64,000 nucleotides of DNA, from contig NZ_KI913949.1 in the NCBI RefSeq assembly GCF_000332095.2, positions 820,466 through 884,465 of the forward strand. Direction: 5' to 3'. The translations under genes and the position numbers were made by a program. Every line of letters begins with the position of its first letter. The stretch's first letter is position 1. Origin of the DNA: Leptolyngbya sp. PCC 6406. GTDB taxonomy: Bacteria > Cyanobacteriota > Cyanobacteriia > Phormidesmidales > Phormidesmidaceae. Below, in pieces: positions 36,899 through 45,505 of the stretch. The notes under the pieces were generated by a model, which saw only the letters and a list, made by a program, of their open reading frames with translations, made no database searches and was not told the origin of the DNA.

Positions 36899-37954
36899 AT
36901 GAAGTTTAGCGAGTTGGTGCAACGGCTGGCGGGGGAAATAGGAAGCTATGAGGTCTCTGTGGCTACGGATCCGGATCTAACTGGACTTTCCGCCATTGAA
37001 GAAACCCTACCCCAGACCCTGAGTTACATCGAGGGGGAGCGGTATGGGCACCACATCGCCACTACCGCCGCCAGTGCCCTGATTTTGCCCCTGAATGCCA
37101 AGCTCCAAACCCAAGCGTGCGATCGCGGTTTGGCCTGGATGGCAGTGAAGGAACCCCGTGTGGTGTTGGCCTGGGCTATTAACTGCTTTTATTGCCCCTG
37201 CCAGCCGGAGGCAGGAATTGCTCCAACGGCAACGATCCACCCCACTGCCCACCTTGCCCCGGATGTAGCGGTGGGGCCAAATGTGGTGGTTGGGCCGGGG
37301 GTGAAGGTGGGGGCTGGGGTATGCATTTACCCCAATGTGGTGATCTATCCCGGCGCGACCATCGGCGATCGCACGGTTCTCCATGCCAACTGCGTCATCC
37401 ACGAGCGCAGCGAAATCGGCCCAGACTGCATCATCCACAGCGGTGCGGTGATTGGCTCCGAAGGCTTTGGCTTTGTCCCCATCCCCGACGGCTGGCTTAA
37501 AATGCCCCAGTCGGGTCGGGTCGTTCTCGCCGCCGGAGTGGAAATTGGTTGCAATACTGCTGTGGACCGCCCCGCCCTGGGCACCACCCAGATTGGTCGC
37601 AACACTAAGATTGACAACTTAGTACAGATCGCCCACGGTAGCAAGATTGGCGAAAATTGCGCGATCGCGGCCCAGGTAGGCATGGCCGGGGGCGTCAAAA
37701 TCGGCCATCGGGTGATCCTCGCGGGACAGGTTGGCATCGTAGACCATGTGGAAATCGGTGATGGTGCGATCGCAACCGCCAAGGCAGGCGTCCACAGTTC
37801 TGTTTCCCCCGGCGCAATCGTCACCGGCATCCCCGCCATCCCCCACAAGCTTTTTCTCAAGGCCACCGCCATTTACAACCGTCTACCCGACATGTACCAA
37901 GGGCTGCGAAAGCTTCAGAAGGCAGCAGGAACTCGACAGGACATTGATAAATAA
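36899..37954 (+). CDS. LpxD paralogue (N-acyltransferase), copy 2
   Basis: The 351-residue protein is homologous to the preceding LpxD along its entire length ([30 protein letters not shown]). It keeps the candidate catalytic His246, but the motif is QIAHGS rather than HIAHNC, so the acceptor or acyl pocket may differ. The start ATG follows GAGGAC about 10 bases upstream. The duplicates have diverged strongly, so the duplication is not recent. It may act on a second acyl donor or glycan, or be a redundant LpxD. Confidence 0.88.
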   Translation: MKFSELVQRLAGEIGSYEVSVATDPDLTGLSAIEETLPQTLSYIEGERYGHHIATTAASALILPLNAKLQTQACDRGLAWMAVKEPRVVLAWAINCFYCPCQPEAGIAPTATIHPTAHLAPDVAVGPNVVVGPGVKVGAGVCIYPNVVIYPGATIGDRTVLHANCVIHERSEIGPDCIIHSGAVIGSEGFGFVPIPDGWLKMPQSGRVVLAAGVEIGCNTAVDRPALGTTQIGRNTKIDNLVQIAHGSKIGENCAIAAQVGMAGGVKIGHRVILAGQVGIVDHVEIGDGAIATAKAGVHSSVSPGAIVTGIPAIPHKLFLKATAIYNRLPDMYQGLRKLQKAAGTRQDIDK

Positions 37955-38514
37955 GCATGGGGTACAGTTTCCGCGCCCGTACGGAATATTCAATTCAAAA
38001 CGAAACGACTAGATGACCCGGCACGGGGCAGGGCGGGTTTTGCGCCTCCCATTTGGGATTTCCCAGTAGACACGAGCTAAACCCGCCCCTACGGGATTTA
38101 CCCCATCACTCCCCAACACCCCCCAACACCGGATCATCCGGCACAAGGGCAACCACCCTTCGGCTTCGCTCAGGACAGGCAAGGGATTGCCCCTACGGTT
38201 TGGCAACATCCATACCCAATCACCCTGTCACCCCCTGCATTGGGCGCGGAAACCACTCCCCCACTCCCCAATCCGGGTCACCCGGCGACAGCAGGGCGGG
38301 TTTTGAGCCTCCCATCCCGGATTCCCCATTAGATCCGAGCTAAACCCGCCCCTACGGGATTTACCCCAATACCCCAATACCCCAATACCCCAATACCCCA
38401 TCACTCCCCAACACCCCATCAAGGGGATCACGGTTCTGCTTTACAATTTGTGCAACGTCTTTCGACTCTCCCTGCCTCCAAGTCCCGTTCTTTATAGCCT
38501 CCCCGCGACCCATC
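37955..38514. repeat. Cluster of palindromic repeats between lpxD-2 and GH57
   Basis: Family B (74 bp, GGGCGGGTTTTG...CTAAACCCGCCCCTACGGG) occurs at 38031-38104 and 38294-38367. Family C (GGGCAACCACCC...AAGGGATTGCCCCTACGG) lies at 38143-38198, and one family A copy is at 38234-38264. CCCCAATA is repeated five times in tandem near 38363-38402. All have stems closing on GGGC/GCCC. No gene is credible in the 560 bp, and apparent frames are repeat artefacts. Confidence 0.85.
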
Positions 38515-40104
38515 ATGAGCACCGGATATCTGGCCCTGGTTCTGCACGCCCATCTACCCTACGTTCGCCACCCCGAAAGTGACTTTGTGCTGGAGGAAGA
38601 GTGGCTATTTGAGGCGATTACAGAAACCTACGTTCCCCTGATCACTATGTTCGAGGGGTTAAAACGGGACGGTATTGACTTCAAAATGACCATGAGCATG
38701 ACACCGCCCCTAGTGTCGATGCTGCGGGATCCCCTACTCCAGGATCGCTACGACGATCACCTGGCCCAGTTGGAAGAACTCACGGAAATGGAGGTGGACC
38801 GCCACATCCACAATGGTCACCTGCGCTACTTGGCGGAGCACTACGCCCAGGAGTTCAACCATGTGCGCCAGGTCTGGGAAAAGTACGATCGCGACTTGGT
38901 TAAAGCCTTCAAGCAGTTCCAGGACAGTAATAACCTGGAAATCATCACCTGCGGGGCCACCCACGGCTACCTGCCCCTGATGAAGATGTACCCCCAGGCG
39001 GTGTGGGCACAGATTCAGGTCGCCTGTGAGAGCTACGAAGAGAACTTTGGTCGTGCCCCTAACGGCATTTGGCTACCGGAGTGTGCCTACTACGAAGGGC
39101 TAGAGCGGATGCTGGCGGATGCCGGACTGCGCTACTTCCTCACCGATGGCCACGGTATTCTCTACGCTCGTCCCCGGCCCCGCTTTGGCTCCTATGCCCC
39201 CATTTATACAGAAACGGGAGTCGCGGCCTTTGGGCGAGATCACGAGTCCTCCCAGCAGGTGTGGTCTTCCCAGGTGGGCTACCCTGGGGCCTCGGAATAC
39301 CGGGAGTTCTACCGCGACCTGGGTTGGGATGCGGAGTATGAGTACATCAAGCCCTACATCATGCCCAACGGCCAGCGGAAGAATGTGGGCATCAAGTACC
39401 ACAAGATCACCGGCAAGGGGCTGGGACTGTCCGATAAGGACTGGTACGACCCCTACTGGGCGCGGGAAAAGGCGGCGGAACATGCCGACAACTTTATGTT
39501 CAACCGGGAGCGCCAGGTGGAGCATCTCCACGGCATTATGCATCGCCCCCCCATCATTGTTTCCCCCTACGATGCAGAACTTTTTGGTCACTGGTGGTAC
39601 GAAGGCCCTTGGTTTCTGGACTACCTATTCCGCAAGAGCTGGTATGACCAGAACACCTACGACATGACCCACCTGGCGGATTATCTTCGGATTAATCCCA
39701 CCCAGCAGGTGGCCAAGCCCTCTCAGTCCAGTTGGGGCTTCAAGGGCTTCCATGAATACTGGTTGAATGAGACCAATGCCTGGGTGTATCCCCATTTGCA
39801 TAAGGCGGCGGAGCGGATGATTGATCTGGCCAAGCGGGAACCCGCTGACGAGCTGGAATGGCGGGCGCTGAACCAGGCGGCGCGGGAGGTGCTGCTGGCC
39901 CAATCCTCTGACTGGGCCTTCATCATGCGGACGGGGACGATGGTGCCCTATGCGGTGCGGCGGACGCGATCGCACCTAATGCGCTTCAACAAACTCTGGG
40001 AAGAGATTCCCCAGGGCAAAATTGACTCCGGCTGGTTGACTAAGGTGGAAGCGATCGACAATATCTTCCCCAACATCAACTACCGGGTCTACCGGCCCCT
40101 TTAG
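38515..40104 (+). CDS. GH57 1,4-alpha-glucan branching enzyme-like protein
   Basis: The 529-residue protein matches the GH57 branching-enzyme group with its C-terminal DUF1957 domain. It begins with LVLHAHLPYVRHPE. The nucleophile is Glu189 in GIWLPECAY and the acid/base Asp353 in SPYDAELFGHWW. The C-terminal helical domain covers about 400-529 and ends NINYRVYRPL. These enzymes form alpha-1,6 branches in glycogen-type glucans. The start at 38515 gives the usual MSTGYLALVLHAHLPY. A second, different GH57 protein (DUF3536) is encoded at 50.6 kb. Confidence 0.92.
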   Translation: MSTGYLALVLHAHLPYVRHPESDFVLEEEWLFEAITETYVPLITMFEGLKRDGIDFKMTMSMTPPLVSMLRDPLLQDRYDDHLAQLEELTEMEVDRHIHNGHLRYLAEHYAQEFNHVRQVWEKYDRDLVKAFKQFQDSNNLEIITCGATHGYLPLMKMYPQAVWAQIQVACESYEENFGRAPNGIWLPECAYYEGLERMLADAGLRYFLTDGHGILYARPRPRFGSYAPIYTETGVAAFGRDHESSQQVWSSQVGYPGASEYREFYRDLGWDAEYEYIKPYIMPNGQRKNVGIKYHKITGKGLGLSDKDWYDPYWAREKAAEHADNFMFNRERQVEHLHGIMHRPPIIVSPYDAELFGHWWYEGPWFLDYLFRKSWYDQNTYDMTHLADYLRINPTQQVAKPSQSSWGFKGFHEYWLNETNAWVYPHLHKAAERMIDLAKREPADELEWRALNQAAREVLLAQSSDWAFIMRTGTMVPYAVRRTRSHLMRFNKLWEEIPQGKIDSGWLTKVEAIDNIFPNINYRVYRPL

Positions 40105-40128
40105 TTCGTCGCCAATGGATGATACGCC

Positions 40129-40465
40129 CTATGCTCGCTTGGCTAGGAGCGTAGAGCGATCGCCATGATGGATCTGAATCGCCCCTTTCAGGTGATTCTC
40201 ATCTTCCAATTGAAGCCATCCCCGACCAGAAGCCTCGTCACATTCGTCACTGCCTTCCCAAGGAAAGTCCAACCGCTCTGCTTCCCCATCGGTCACCCAG
40301 TCCCCATCTCACCCAGTCCCCATCTATGTAGCCAGTTACGAGGCCGAACTGAAACTCTCCTGATCCAGACTCTTTGATCTGGATGTATGCCTGTACCTCC
40401 ATGTGGAGATAGTCTTCGTCCCGCATGTCCATTTCGTAGATGTGCCAAAGTCCTGTAAGTTTCAT
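40129..40465 (-). pseudogene. Conserved hypothetical gene broken by a 16-bp duplication
   Basis: Reading leftward from 40465, MKLTGLWHIYEMDMRDEDYL and EFQFGLVTGYIDGDW look like a conserved cyanobacterial small protein. The frame then meets an exact 16-bp tandem duplication (40293-40308 and 40309-40324) and runs on for about 20 unrelated residues. If one copy is removed, the frame continues as VTDGEAERLDFPWEGSDECD through WLQLEDENHLKGAIQIHHGD to STLLAKRA and a stop at 40129-40131. That gives 106 residues of uniform coding character. The gene is therefore inactivated by a simple, possibly reversible, slippage event, or the duplication is a sequence error. Confidence 0.85.
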
Positions 40466-40654
40466 CGTTAATAACCTCCTGATTCACACTATTGTGCTGG
40501 TTTTGGGTGAGGGCAAACGGTTGGGAACCTGTCGATAATGCACTTGACTCTCTAGAATTGGAATGCTCTGTTTGCAGGCTCGACGAGTTTGCTAGCAGAT
40601 CAGGCTGTCCGAGCCCTTGGGCAGCTTTGTGGATCCCTCGTCAGGAGATGGTTT

Positions 40655-41335
40655 GTGAATATAACTGAGCTGTTTGCTCGTGGTGGCATCGCCATGTGGC
40701 CGCTATTGCTGCTGTCGGTGCTGGCCTTTGGCACCATCATCGAGCGCATCTGGTTTTGGTCACGCATTCTGACCCGAGAGCGGGAAGTGGCGGGGCGCGT
40801 GATCGAAGCAGCCCGTCGGGAATGGTCTGCCGCCGCTGAGATTGCCCAACGCGCCAACAGCTTGCCCATGGGTCGTTTTTTGCAGGCTGCCCTGAAACTA
40901 GAGACCCCCGATCCCGAGGTGTTTCGCCTTGCCCTAGAGACCGCTGCCAACGAAGAACTAGCCACTATGCGCCGGGGGGAAAAGGTGCTAGAAGCGGTGA
41001 TTGCTCTATCTCCCCTGCTGGGACTGCTGGGCACCGTCTTGGGTCTGATCAATTCCCTAGGATCGATCCAGCTTAGCGATCTAGGCAGCGATGCCGCCGC
41101 TGGCACGGCTCTGGGCATCGGGGAAGCCCTGATCAGTACAGCGGCGGGGCTGGTGATTGCCATTGTCGGCTTGGCCTTCTTTCGGCTTTTCCAAGGATTT
41201 GTCTTTGGGCAGGCCAAGGTCTTTCGGCAGTCGGGTAGTGAGCTAGAGTTGCTATATCGCCAAGCCTGGGCCAATCGCTCAGATAAAGATGCTGTGCCCC
41301 TATCGGCTACGGCCAAACCGTTGGAAACGCCATGA
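40655..41335 (+). CDS. MotA/TolQ/ExbB proton-channel family protein
   Basis: This is an ExbB-like subunit of a proton-driven inner-membrane motor. The 226-residue product has three membrane segments: one at about residues 13-33 and a pair in the C-terminal half ([17 protein letters not shown] and [18 protein letters not shown]). The start is set at GTG 40655 because AGGAGAT lies about 6 bases upstream. An in-frame TTG at 40589 would add 22 residues. The gene overlaps the ExbD-like gene by 4 bp, so the two are translationally coupled. No TonB or outer-membrane receptor is encoded nearby, so the driven process is unknown. Confidence 0.92.
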   Translation: MNITELFARGGIAMWPLLLLSVLAFGTIIERIWFWSRILTREREVAGRVIEAARREWSAAAEIAQRANSLPMGRFLQAALKLETPDPEVFRLALETAANEELATMRRGEKVLEAVIALSPLLGLLGTVLGLINSLGSIQLSDLGSDAAAGTALGIGEALISTAAGLVIAIVGLAFFRLFQGFVFGQAKVFRQSGSELELLYRQAWANRSDKDAVPLSATAKPLETP

Positions 41336-41958
41336 AAATTGACCTGTTAGAAAATCCATCCCAGGATGTTCACATTGAAATTCTGCCCCTGATTGACGTT
41401 ATTTTCTGTATTCTGACCTTCTTTATCCTGGCGGCGGTGGGTTTGACCCGGCAGCAGGCTATTGACCTCGATCTGCCCAATGCCAGCACGGGAACACCGC
41501 TGCCCGGTCAGGGCTTGGGAACGGAGGCAGCTCTGCGCGATCGCCTTTATGTCAGCGTTGATGCCATTGGTCAGGTGTATTTGGATCAGCAGCCCGTCAC
41601 CCTAGATCTGCTCTACGATGTACTCCAACAGCATCAGCAGAGCTATCCAGAGGGACTAATTGTGCTCTATGCCTCTCGGGATGCCCGCTATGAAGATGTG
41701 GTGTCGGTCCTGGATCTACTGCGATCAGTGGGGGGCAATCGGGTAGCCCTGGCGACCTTGCCGGACACGTCCCCCGATAATTCCCAGGCATTCCCGGAGG
41801 ATGGCTTTGATCTGCCCCTCCCCGGACAGAACGATCCCCTGCTGCCTCAACCGGGTTTCCCGGCTCCCGGCTCGGAGGAGTTCGATCCCTTTGCCCCTGA
41901 AAATTTCCAAGATCCCGCCCTCGATCTGCCCTTCCCCGCCCCCAGCCAAACCCCTTAG
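41332..41958 (+). CDS. ExbD/TolR biopolymer transport protein
   Basis: The 208-residue partner of the ExbB-like protein has a single membrane segment at about 17-38. Asp22 (PLIDVIFC) is the proton-carrying residue of ExbD/TolR. A periplasmic domain follows (about 45-145). The last 60 residues are a Pro-, Asp- and Phe-rich tail ([17 protein letters not shown]) that is not usual for ExbD and may be disordered. Its ATG overlaps the exbB-like stop (ATGA). A methyltransferase gene starts 16 bp downstream. Confidence 0.92.
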   Translation: MKIDLLENPSQDVHIEILPLIDVIFCILTFFILAAVGLTRQQAIDLDLPNASTGTPLPGQGLGTEAALRDRLYVSVDAIGQVYLDQQPVTLDLLYDVLQQHQQSYPEGLIVLYASRDARYEDVVSVLDLLRSVGGNRVALATLPDTSPDNSQAFPEDGFDLPLPGQNDPLLPQPGFPAPGSEEFDPFAPENFQDPALDLPFPAPSQTP

Positions 41959-41974
41959 GACGGACAAAGCCCCC

Positions 41975-42820
41975 ATGAGTCGCCCCTACTTTGACGATTT
42001 ACCGACCTTGTTCGCCAATAACGATACCCAAGCCCTAGAGGCATTTGGCGAACATATCCACTGGGGATTTTGGCCTGACTCAATCCGAGCCGACGGCTCC
42101 TTAAAGGATTTTTCTGAAGCCGCAGAACGTCTATCACGCCAACTCCTGAGCCATGCCAACCTGAAAGATGGTCTCAGGATTCTGGATGCAGGATGTGGCT
42201 TTGGGGGCACCATTGCTCTCCTAAATTCCAGCTATCAGAATTTGCAGTTGACGGGGATTAACATCAATAGCGAGCAAATTGAACGGGCCAAAACTCGGGT
42301 CGTCCCTCAAGGGGGCAATCAAATTGAATTCATTGTCGGAGATGCCTGTGCTCTCCCCTTTGCTGATGACGTATTCGATATAGTACTGGCAGTAGAATGC
42401 ATCTTTGCCTTCCCCAGCCGAGAGCGATTCTTCTCGGAAGTGAAGCGAGTGCTGGCACCAGAGGGAACCTTCATACTCTGCGACTTTTTACTCCCCAACT
42501 GGTTTGGCCCGCTGTGGAAGCAATGCGAAGGTTTCACCAACCGCCTTGTCACCAAAGCCTATGGAGAGTTCACCGCAGAGCGCAATCCCCCCATCAATTT
42601 TTGGACCTTTTCTCAATACGCCCAACTGTCAGTATCAATGGGGTTTGAGCAACGACAAATAGAAGACATTACGCGCAATACCCTGCCGACCTATCCCGTT
42701 GTTAATCAGTTGATGAAGAACGTTGACGCCTCCTCTCAATCTGCAACGGCAGGGTTAGCTGTCTTGAGTCGTATGGGGCTTGTTCGTTATGTCATTCTGT
42801 CCTATAGCAATCTGACTTGA
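41975..42820 (+). CDS. Class I SAM-dependent methyltransferase
   Basis: The 281-residue protein has the Rossmann methyltransferase core. Motif I is LRILDAGCGFGGTIALL, motif II is LTGININSEQIERAK, and the acidic residue of motif III lies in FIVGDACALPFADDVFD. The C-terminal part (LCDFLLPNWFGPLWKQCEGF) forms the substrate lid. It resembles methyltransferases of small molecules in the UbiE/sterol-methyltransferase superfamily, but the substrate is not evident. The start at 41975 (MSRPYFDDLPTL) is favoured because an upstream extension would overlap the exbD-like gene. Confidence 0.88.
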   Translation: MSRPYFDDLPTLFANNDTQALEAFGEHIHWGFWPDSIRADGSLKDFSEAAERLSRQLLSHANLKDGLRILDAGCGFGGTIALLNSSYQNLQLTGININSEQIERAKTRVVPQGGNQIEFIVGDACALPFADDVFDIVLAVECIFAFPSRERFFSEVKRVLAPEGTFILCDFLLPNWFGPLWKQCEGFTNRLVTKAYGEFTAERNPPINFWTFSQYAQLSVSMGFEQRQIEDITRNTLPTYPVVNQLMKNVDASSQSATAGLAVLSRMGLVRYVILSYSNLT

Positions 42821-42869
42821 TTCTTGAAGGCAGGATGGTCATTTATCGATTTAACCATTACCCTCTCCT

Positions 42870-43154
42870 ATGGCAGACCTCAAGGATCAACAACATCCCC
42901 AATACGCAAAGGACCGGACTACGGTAAACCAGATTATGGCGGGGGAACCGAGTGACCACGCCCTAGCGGAATTGGGCCGACTACTGATTCGCTATAAAGC
43001 CTTTCCTGGAGCCCGCGACATTCAAACAGATCTACAAAAGGTTTTGAACCTCTGGGGCTTGACCGAGGCGGAACTTTACGCCAAGACCCAGGTCATCCAC
43101 CAGACGGGAACGGTATACCAAAATCTGGGGCGCAATCGTGAGGATTGGAGCTAG
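42870..43154 (+). CDS. DUF3288 family protein
   Basis: A 94-residue protein of the cyanobacterial DUF3288 family, recognised by DQQHPQYAKDRTTVNQIM at the start, LAELGRLLIRYKAFPGARDI in the middle and a C-terminal NREDW. It is predicted to be a small helical soluble protein. Function is unknown. Its stop overlaps the stop of the convergent ParA gene by 4 bp. Confidence 0.9.
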   Translation: MADLKDQQHPQYAKDRTTVNQIMAGEPSDHALAELGRLLIRYKAFPGARDIQTDLQKVLNLWGLTEAELYAKTQVIHQTGTVYQNLGRNREDWS

Positions 43155-43756
43155 GGATGCAGCCGGGTCAGAATTTCTTGTCCTACGGCTTTGTAGTCTT
43201 GCCAAGCTGCCTCCGCCTTTGGATCCTGTATGCCGTAGACGGGAACGCCAGCTTGGGCTGCCTTCTGAAACGCAGCATATCGGCGAATGCCTCGGGCAAA
43301 GGTCGGCAAATGGGCCGACTGCAACAGCGATCGCACCTCATCTCCGGCCCGACTGGGATGGGGAGGAATCGCGGTCAACAGAATTTGGTATTGGGGTGCG
43401 GGCAACTGCTGGAGATGGTTTACCGTTAGCACTAAAGCATCTAGGGCTAAGATATCGGGCGTTGTGGGTAAGACGAGCAGATGACAGTGGCTTACTAATG
43501 TGGCCAGATCCGCTTGGGTGGGACGAGCTTGGGTATCAATCACAACATGGTGATAATGGTTATGAAGCTGATCCACCTGCCACTCATCTACTACGGGAAA
43601 CGGTAACTCCCCGCGCTGCGCCCAACTGAGGGCCGACCGATTGGGGTCTGCATCAATCAACAGAGTTTTGGCCTGCCCCTGCAAAAAGGCGGCAAGATGA
43701 ATTGCTGTTGTGGTTTTACCCACCCCCCCCTTAAAGCTGGCAACGGTAATAATCAT
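43151..43756 (-). CDS. ParA/MinD-family ATPase
   Basis: The 201-residue protein begins MIITVASFKGGVGKTTTAIH with the deviant Walker A motif KGGVGKTT. Switch motifs are LLIDADPNRSALSW and VVIDTQARPT, and LVLPTTPDILAL follows. Such ATPases position DNA, carboxysomes or other cargo. The Walker-type domain is short, like orphan ParA proteins. A longer start at 43783 would add nine residues but lacks support. No ParB is adjacent, so the cargo is unknown. Confidence 0.9.
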   Translation of the reverse strand: MIITVASFKGGVGKTTTAIHLAAFLQGQAKTLLIDADPNRSALSWAQRGELPFPVVDEWQVDQLHNHYHHVVIDTQARPTQADLATLVSHCHLLVLPTTPDILALDALVLTVNHLQQLPAPQYQILLTAIPPHPSRAGDEVRSLLQSAHLPTFARGIRRYAAFQKAAQAGVPVYGIQDPKAEAAWQDYKAVGQEILTRLHP

Positions 43757-43867
43757 GACTTGAAGTGGGAAATGGGGGCACAATGACCATGATCGTTCCG
43801 GATTTGCCCGTGCTCCCCTCGGCAGGGGGAAGGTAAGGTTTCAACCCCTCTCAAATTTAGTGACGTT

Positions 43868-45379
43868 ATGGCTACGGCTGCCAACACCTACAGATTGCCC
43901 CAGTCCCCCAGTACCTTGCTCATTGTCCATGGCGATGGGGATATCGTAGCGACTCTAACTGAGGTGTTGCGCGATCTCGACCACGTCATTGTCCCCGCCT
44001 CTGCCCATCACCTGCAAGATCTGCTTCAGGACGGTGGAGCAGATTTGGTTCTGCTATCCGCCCAACTGCCAGAGGTCAACAGTTTTGATCTGTGTCATCG
44101 TCTCAAAGCTGTACGTCGGGTGAAAGATGTTCCGATCCTGATCCTTGGCAGTGGGACCGATCCTGACGGGACCGAAGCAGCCCACGCCTTTGAAGCCGGA
44201 GCTAACGAATACCTCTACTGGCCCTGCCACCCCTCTGAGTTAATTGCTCGGGTCAATCACCAGCTCATCCTCTATCGGCGGCGGCAGCACATGAGTCAGC
44301 AAAACGCCATGCTGCTCCAGGAGGTGCGTGAACGCAAGCAGATAGAACAGGCTCTGCGACAGGCAGAGGAGAAATATCGCAGTATCTTTGAAAACGCCAA
44401 TGAAGGTATCTTTCAAACTACTGAAGCGGGGCGTTATCTGCGGGTAAACCCGGCTCTGGCCCAAATCTTTGGCTATGACTCTCCGGAGGAGATGATTGCT
44501 GCTGTCACCGATGTAGGCCGCCAACTCTATGCCCAGCCCAAACGCCGTGAGGAACTGATGGTATATCTCCAGCAGTTCAGCAAGATTGTCGGTGCCGAGT
44601 CAGAGATGGTGCGCCGGGACGGTAGTCACATCTGGGTCAGCGAAACCATTCGTGAGGTTAGTGATGCTGAAAACAAATTTTTGTACTACGAGGGAATTGT
44701 CCATGACATCACTGAGCGACGACTGATTGACATGGAACTGCGCCAGCAGCGCCAACAGGCGGATCGCCTGCTGGTGAATATTCTGCCCTATCAGATTGCC
44801 CAGCGCCTGAAGTCGGGAACTCGCACTATTGCTGAAAGTTTTGATGATGTGACGGTGCTGTTTGCTGATCTGGTAGAGTTTACTGCTGCCTCGGGACAGA
44901 TGCAGCCTAAGGAACTCGTCAGTCTTTTAAATCACGTGTTTTCTACCTTCGATCGCCTTGCGGAGCGCTATCAGCTTGAGAAAATCAAAACTATTGGCGA
45001 TGCCTATATGGCGGCGGGGGGGCTACCCGTGATGATCCCCGACCATGCCGATGCGGTGGCGTTAATGGCTCTAGACATGCAGCAGGCGATGGAGCACTTT
45101 ATCCGCCCTGACGGCACTCCCTTTCGGCTGCGGATTGGTATTAACCTCGGCCCGGTTATAGCCGGAGTGATTGGGATGCGGAAGTTTGCCTATGATCTCT
45201 GGGGCGATACGGTGAATATGGCCAGCCGGATGGAAACGACGGGGGAAGCAGGCCGGATCCAAGTTACCACGGCGGTATACAACCGTCTCAAACAGCGGTT
45301 TATTTTTGAATCTCGGGGGACAATATCTGTAAAGGGAGGGGGATTGGTTGAAACCTACTGGTTAGTGGGTCGCCGCTGA
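43868..45379 (+). CDS. Receiver-PAS-adenylate cyclase (class III)
   Basis: The 503-residue protein makes cAMP. The receiver-like N-terminus (17-135) has Ser64 in place of the phosphoacceptor Asp (VLLSAQLPEV), so it is probably not phosphorylated. A coiled coil precedes a PAS domain at about 165-285 (YRSIFENANEGIFQT). The cyclase domain begins near 325. Metal-binding Asp334 and Asp378, substrate Lys374 (KIKTIGDAY) and Asp443 (YDLWGDTVN) are seen; the Lys/Asp pair indicates ATP rather than GTP. Asn450 and Arg454 complete the site. The gene precedes a GGDEF photoreceptor candidate by 126 bp. Confidence 0.93.
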   Translation: MATAANTYRLPQSPSTLLIVHGDGDIVATLTEVLRDLDHVIVPASAHHLQDLLQDGGADLVLLSAQLPEVNSFDLCHRLKAVRRVKDVPILILGSGTDPDGTEAAHAFEAGANEYLYWPCHPSELIARVNHQLILYRRRQHMSQQNAMLLQEVRERKQIEQALRQAEEKYRSIFENANEGIFQTTEAGRYLRVNPALAQIFGYDSPEEMIAAVTDVGRQLYAQPKRREELMVYLQQFSKIVGAESEMVRRDGSHIWVSETIREVSDAENKFLYYEGIVHDITERRLIDMELRQQRQQADRLLVNILPYQIAQRLKSGTRTIAESFDDVTVLFADLVEFTAASGQMQPKELVSLLNHVFSTFDRLAERYQLEKIKTIGDAYMAAGGLPVMIPDHADAVALMALDMQQAMEHFIRPDGTPFRLRIGINLGPVIAGVIGMRKFAYDLWGDTVNMASRMETTGEAGRIQVTTAVYNRLKQRFIFESRGTISVKGGGLVETYWLVGRR

Positions 45380-45505
45380 CCCTCTTCAGGACAGGTACCC
45401 AGGGGTCTGAAGGGTTGCGATCGCGTATTCTAGAGACCCAGTGGCGCTTCATACGGGGTTCTACAGAAGTCCTGATTTAGTTGACTATGCATTGCATTCT
45501 AGGTA

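Noticed and set aside
37007..37438. Open frames antisense to lpxD and other GC-rich genes
   Set aside because: Long antisense frames are expected at this composition; none shows family motifs.
38031..38402. Possible CRISPR or phage attachment region
   Set aside because: The sequences are dispersed palindromic families found elsewhere in intergenic DNA, without integrase or cas genes.
43151..43756. Plasmid partition locus based on ParA
   Set aside because: No ParB or parS-like repeats are adjacent, and the surroundings are chromosomal housekeeping genes.
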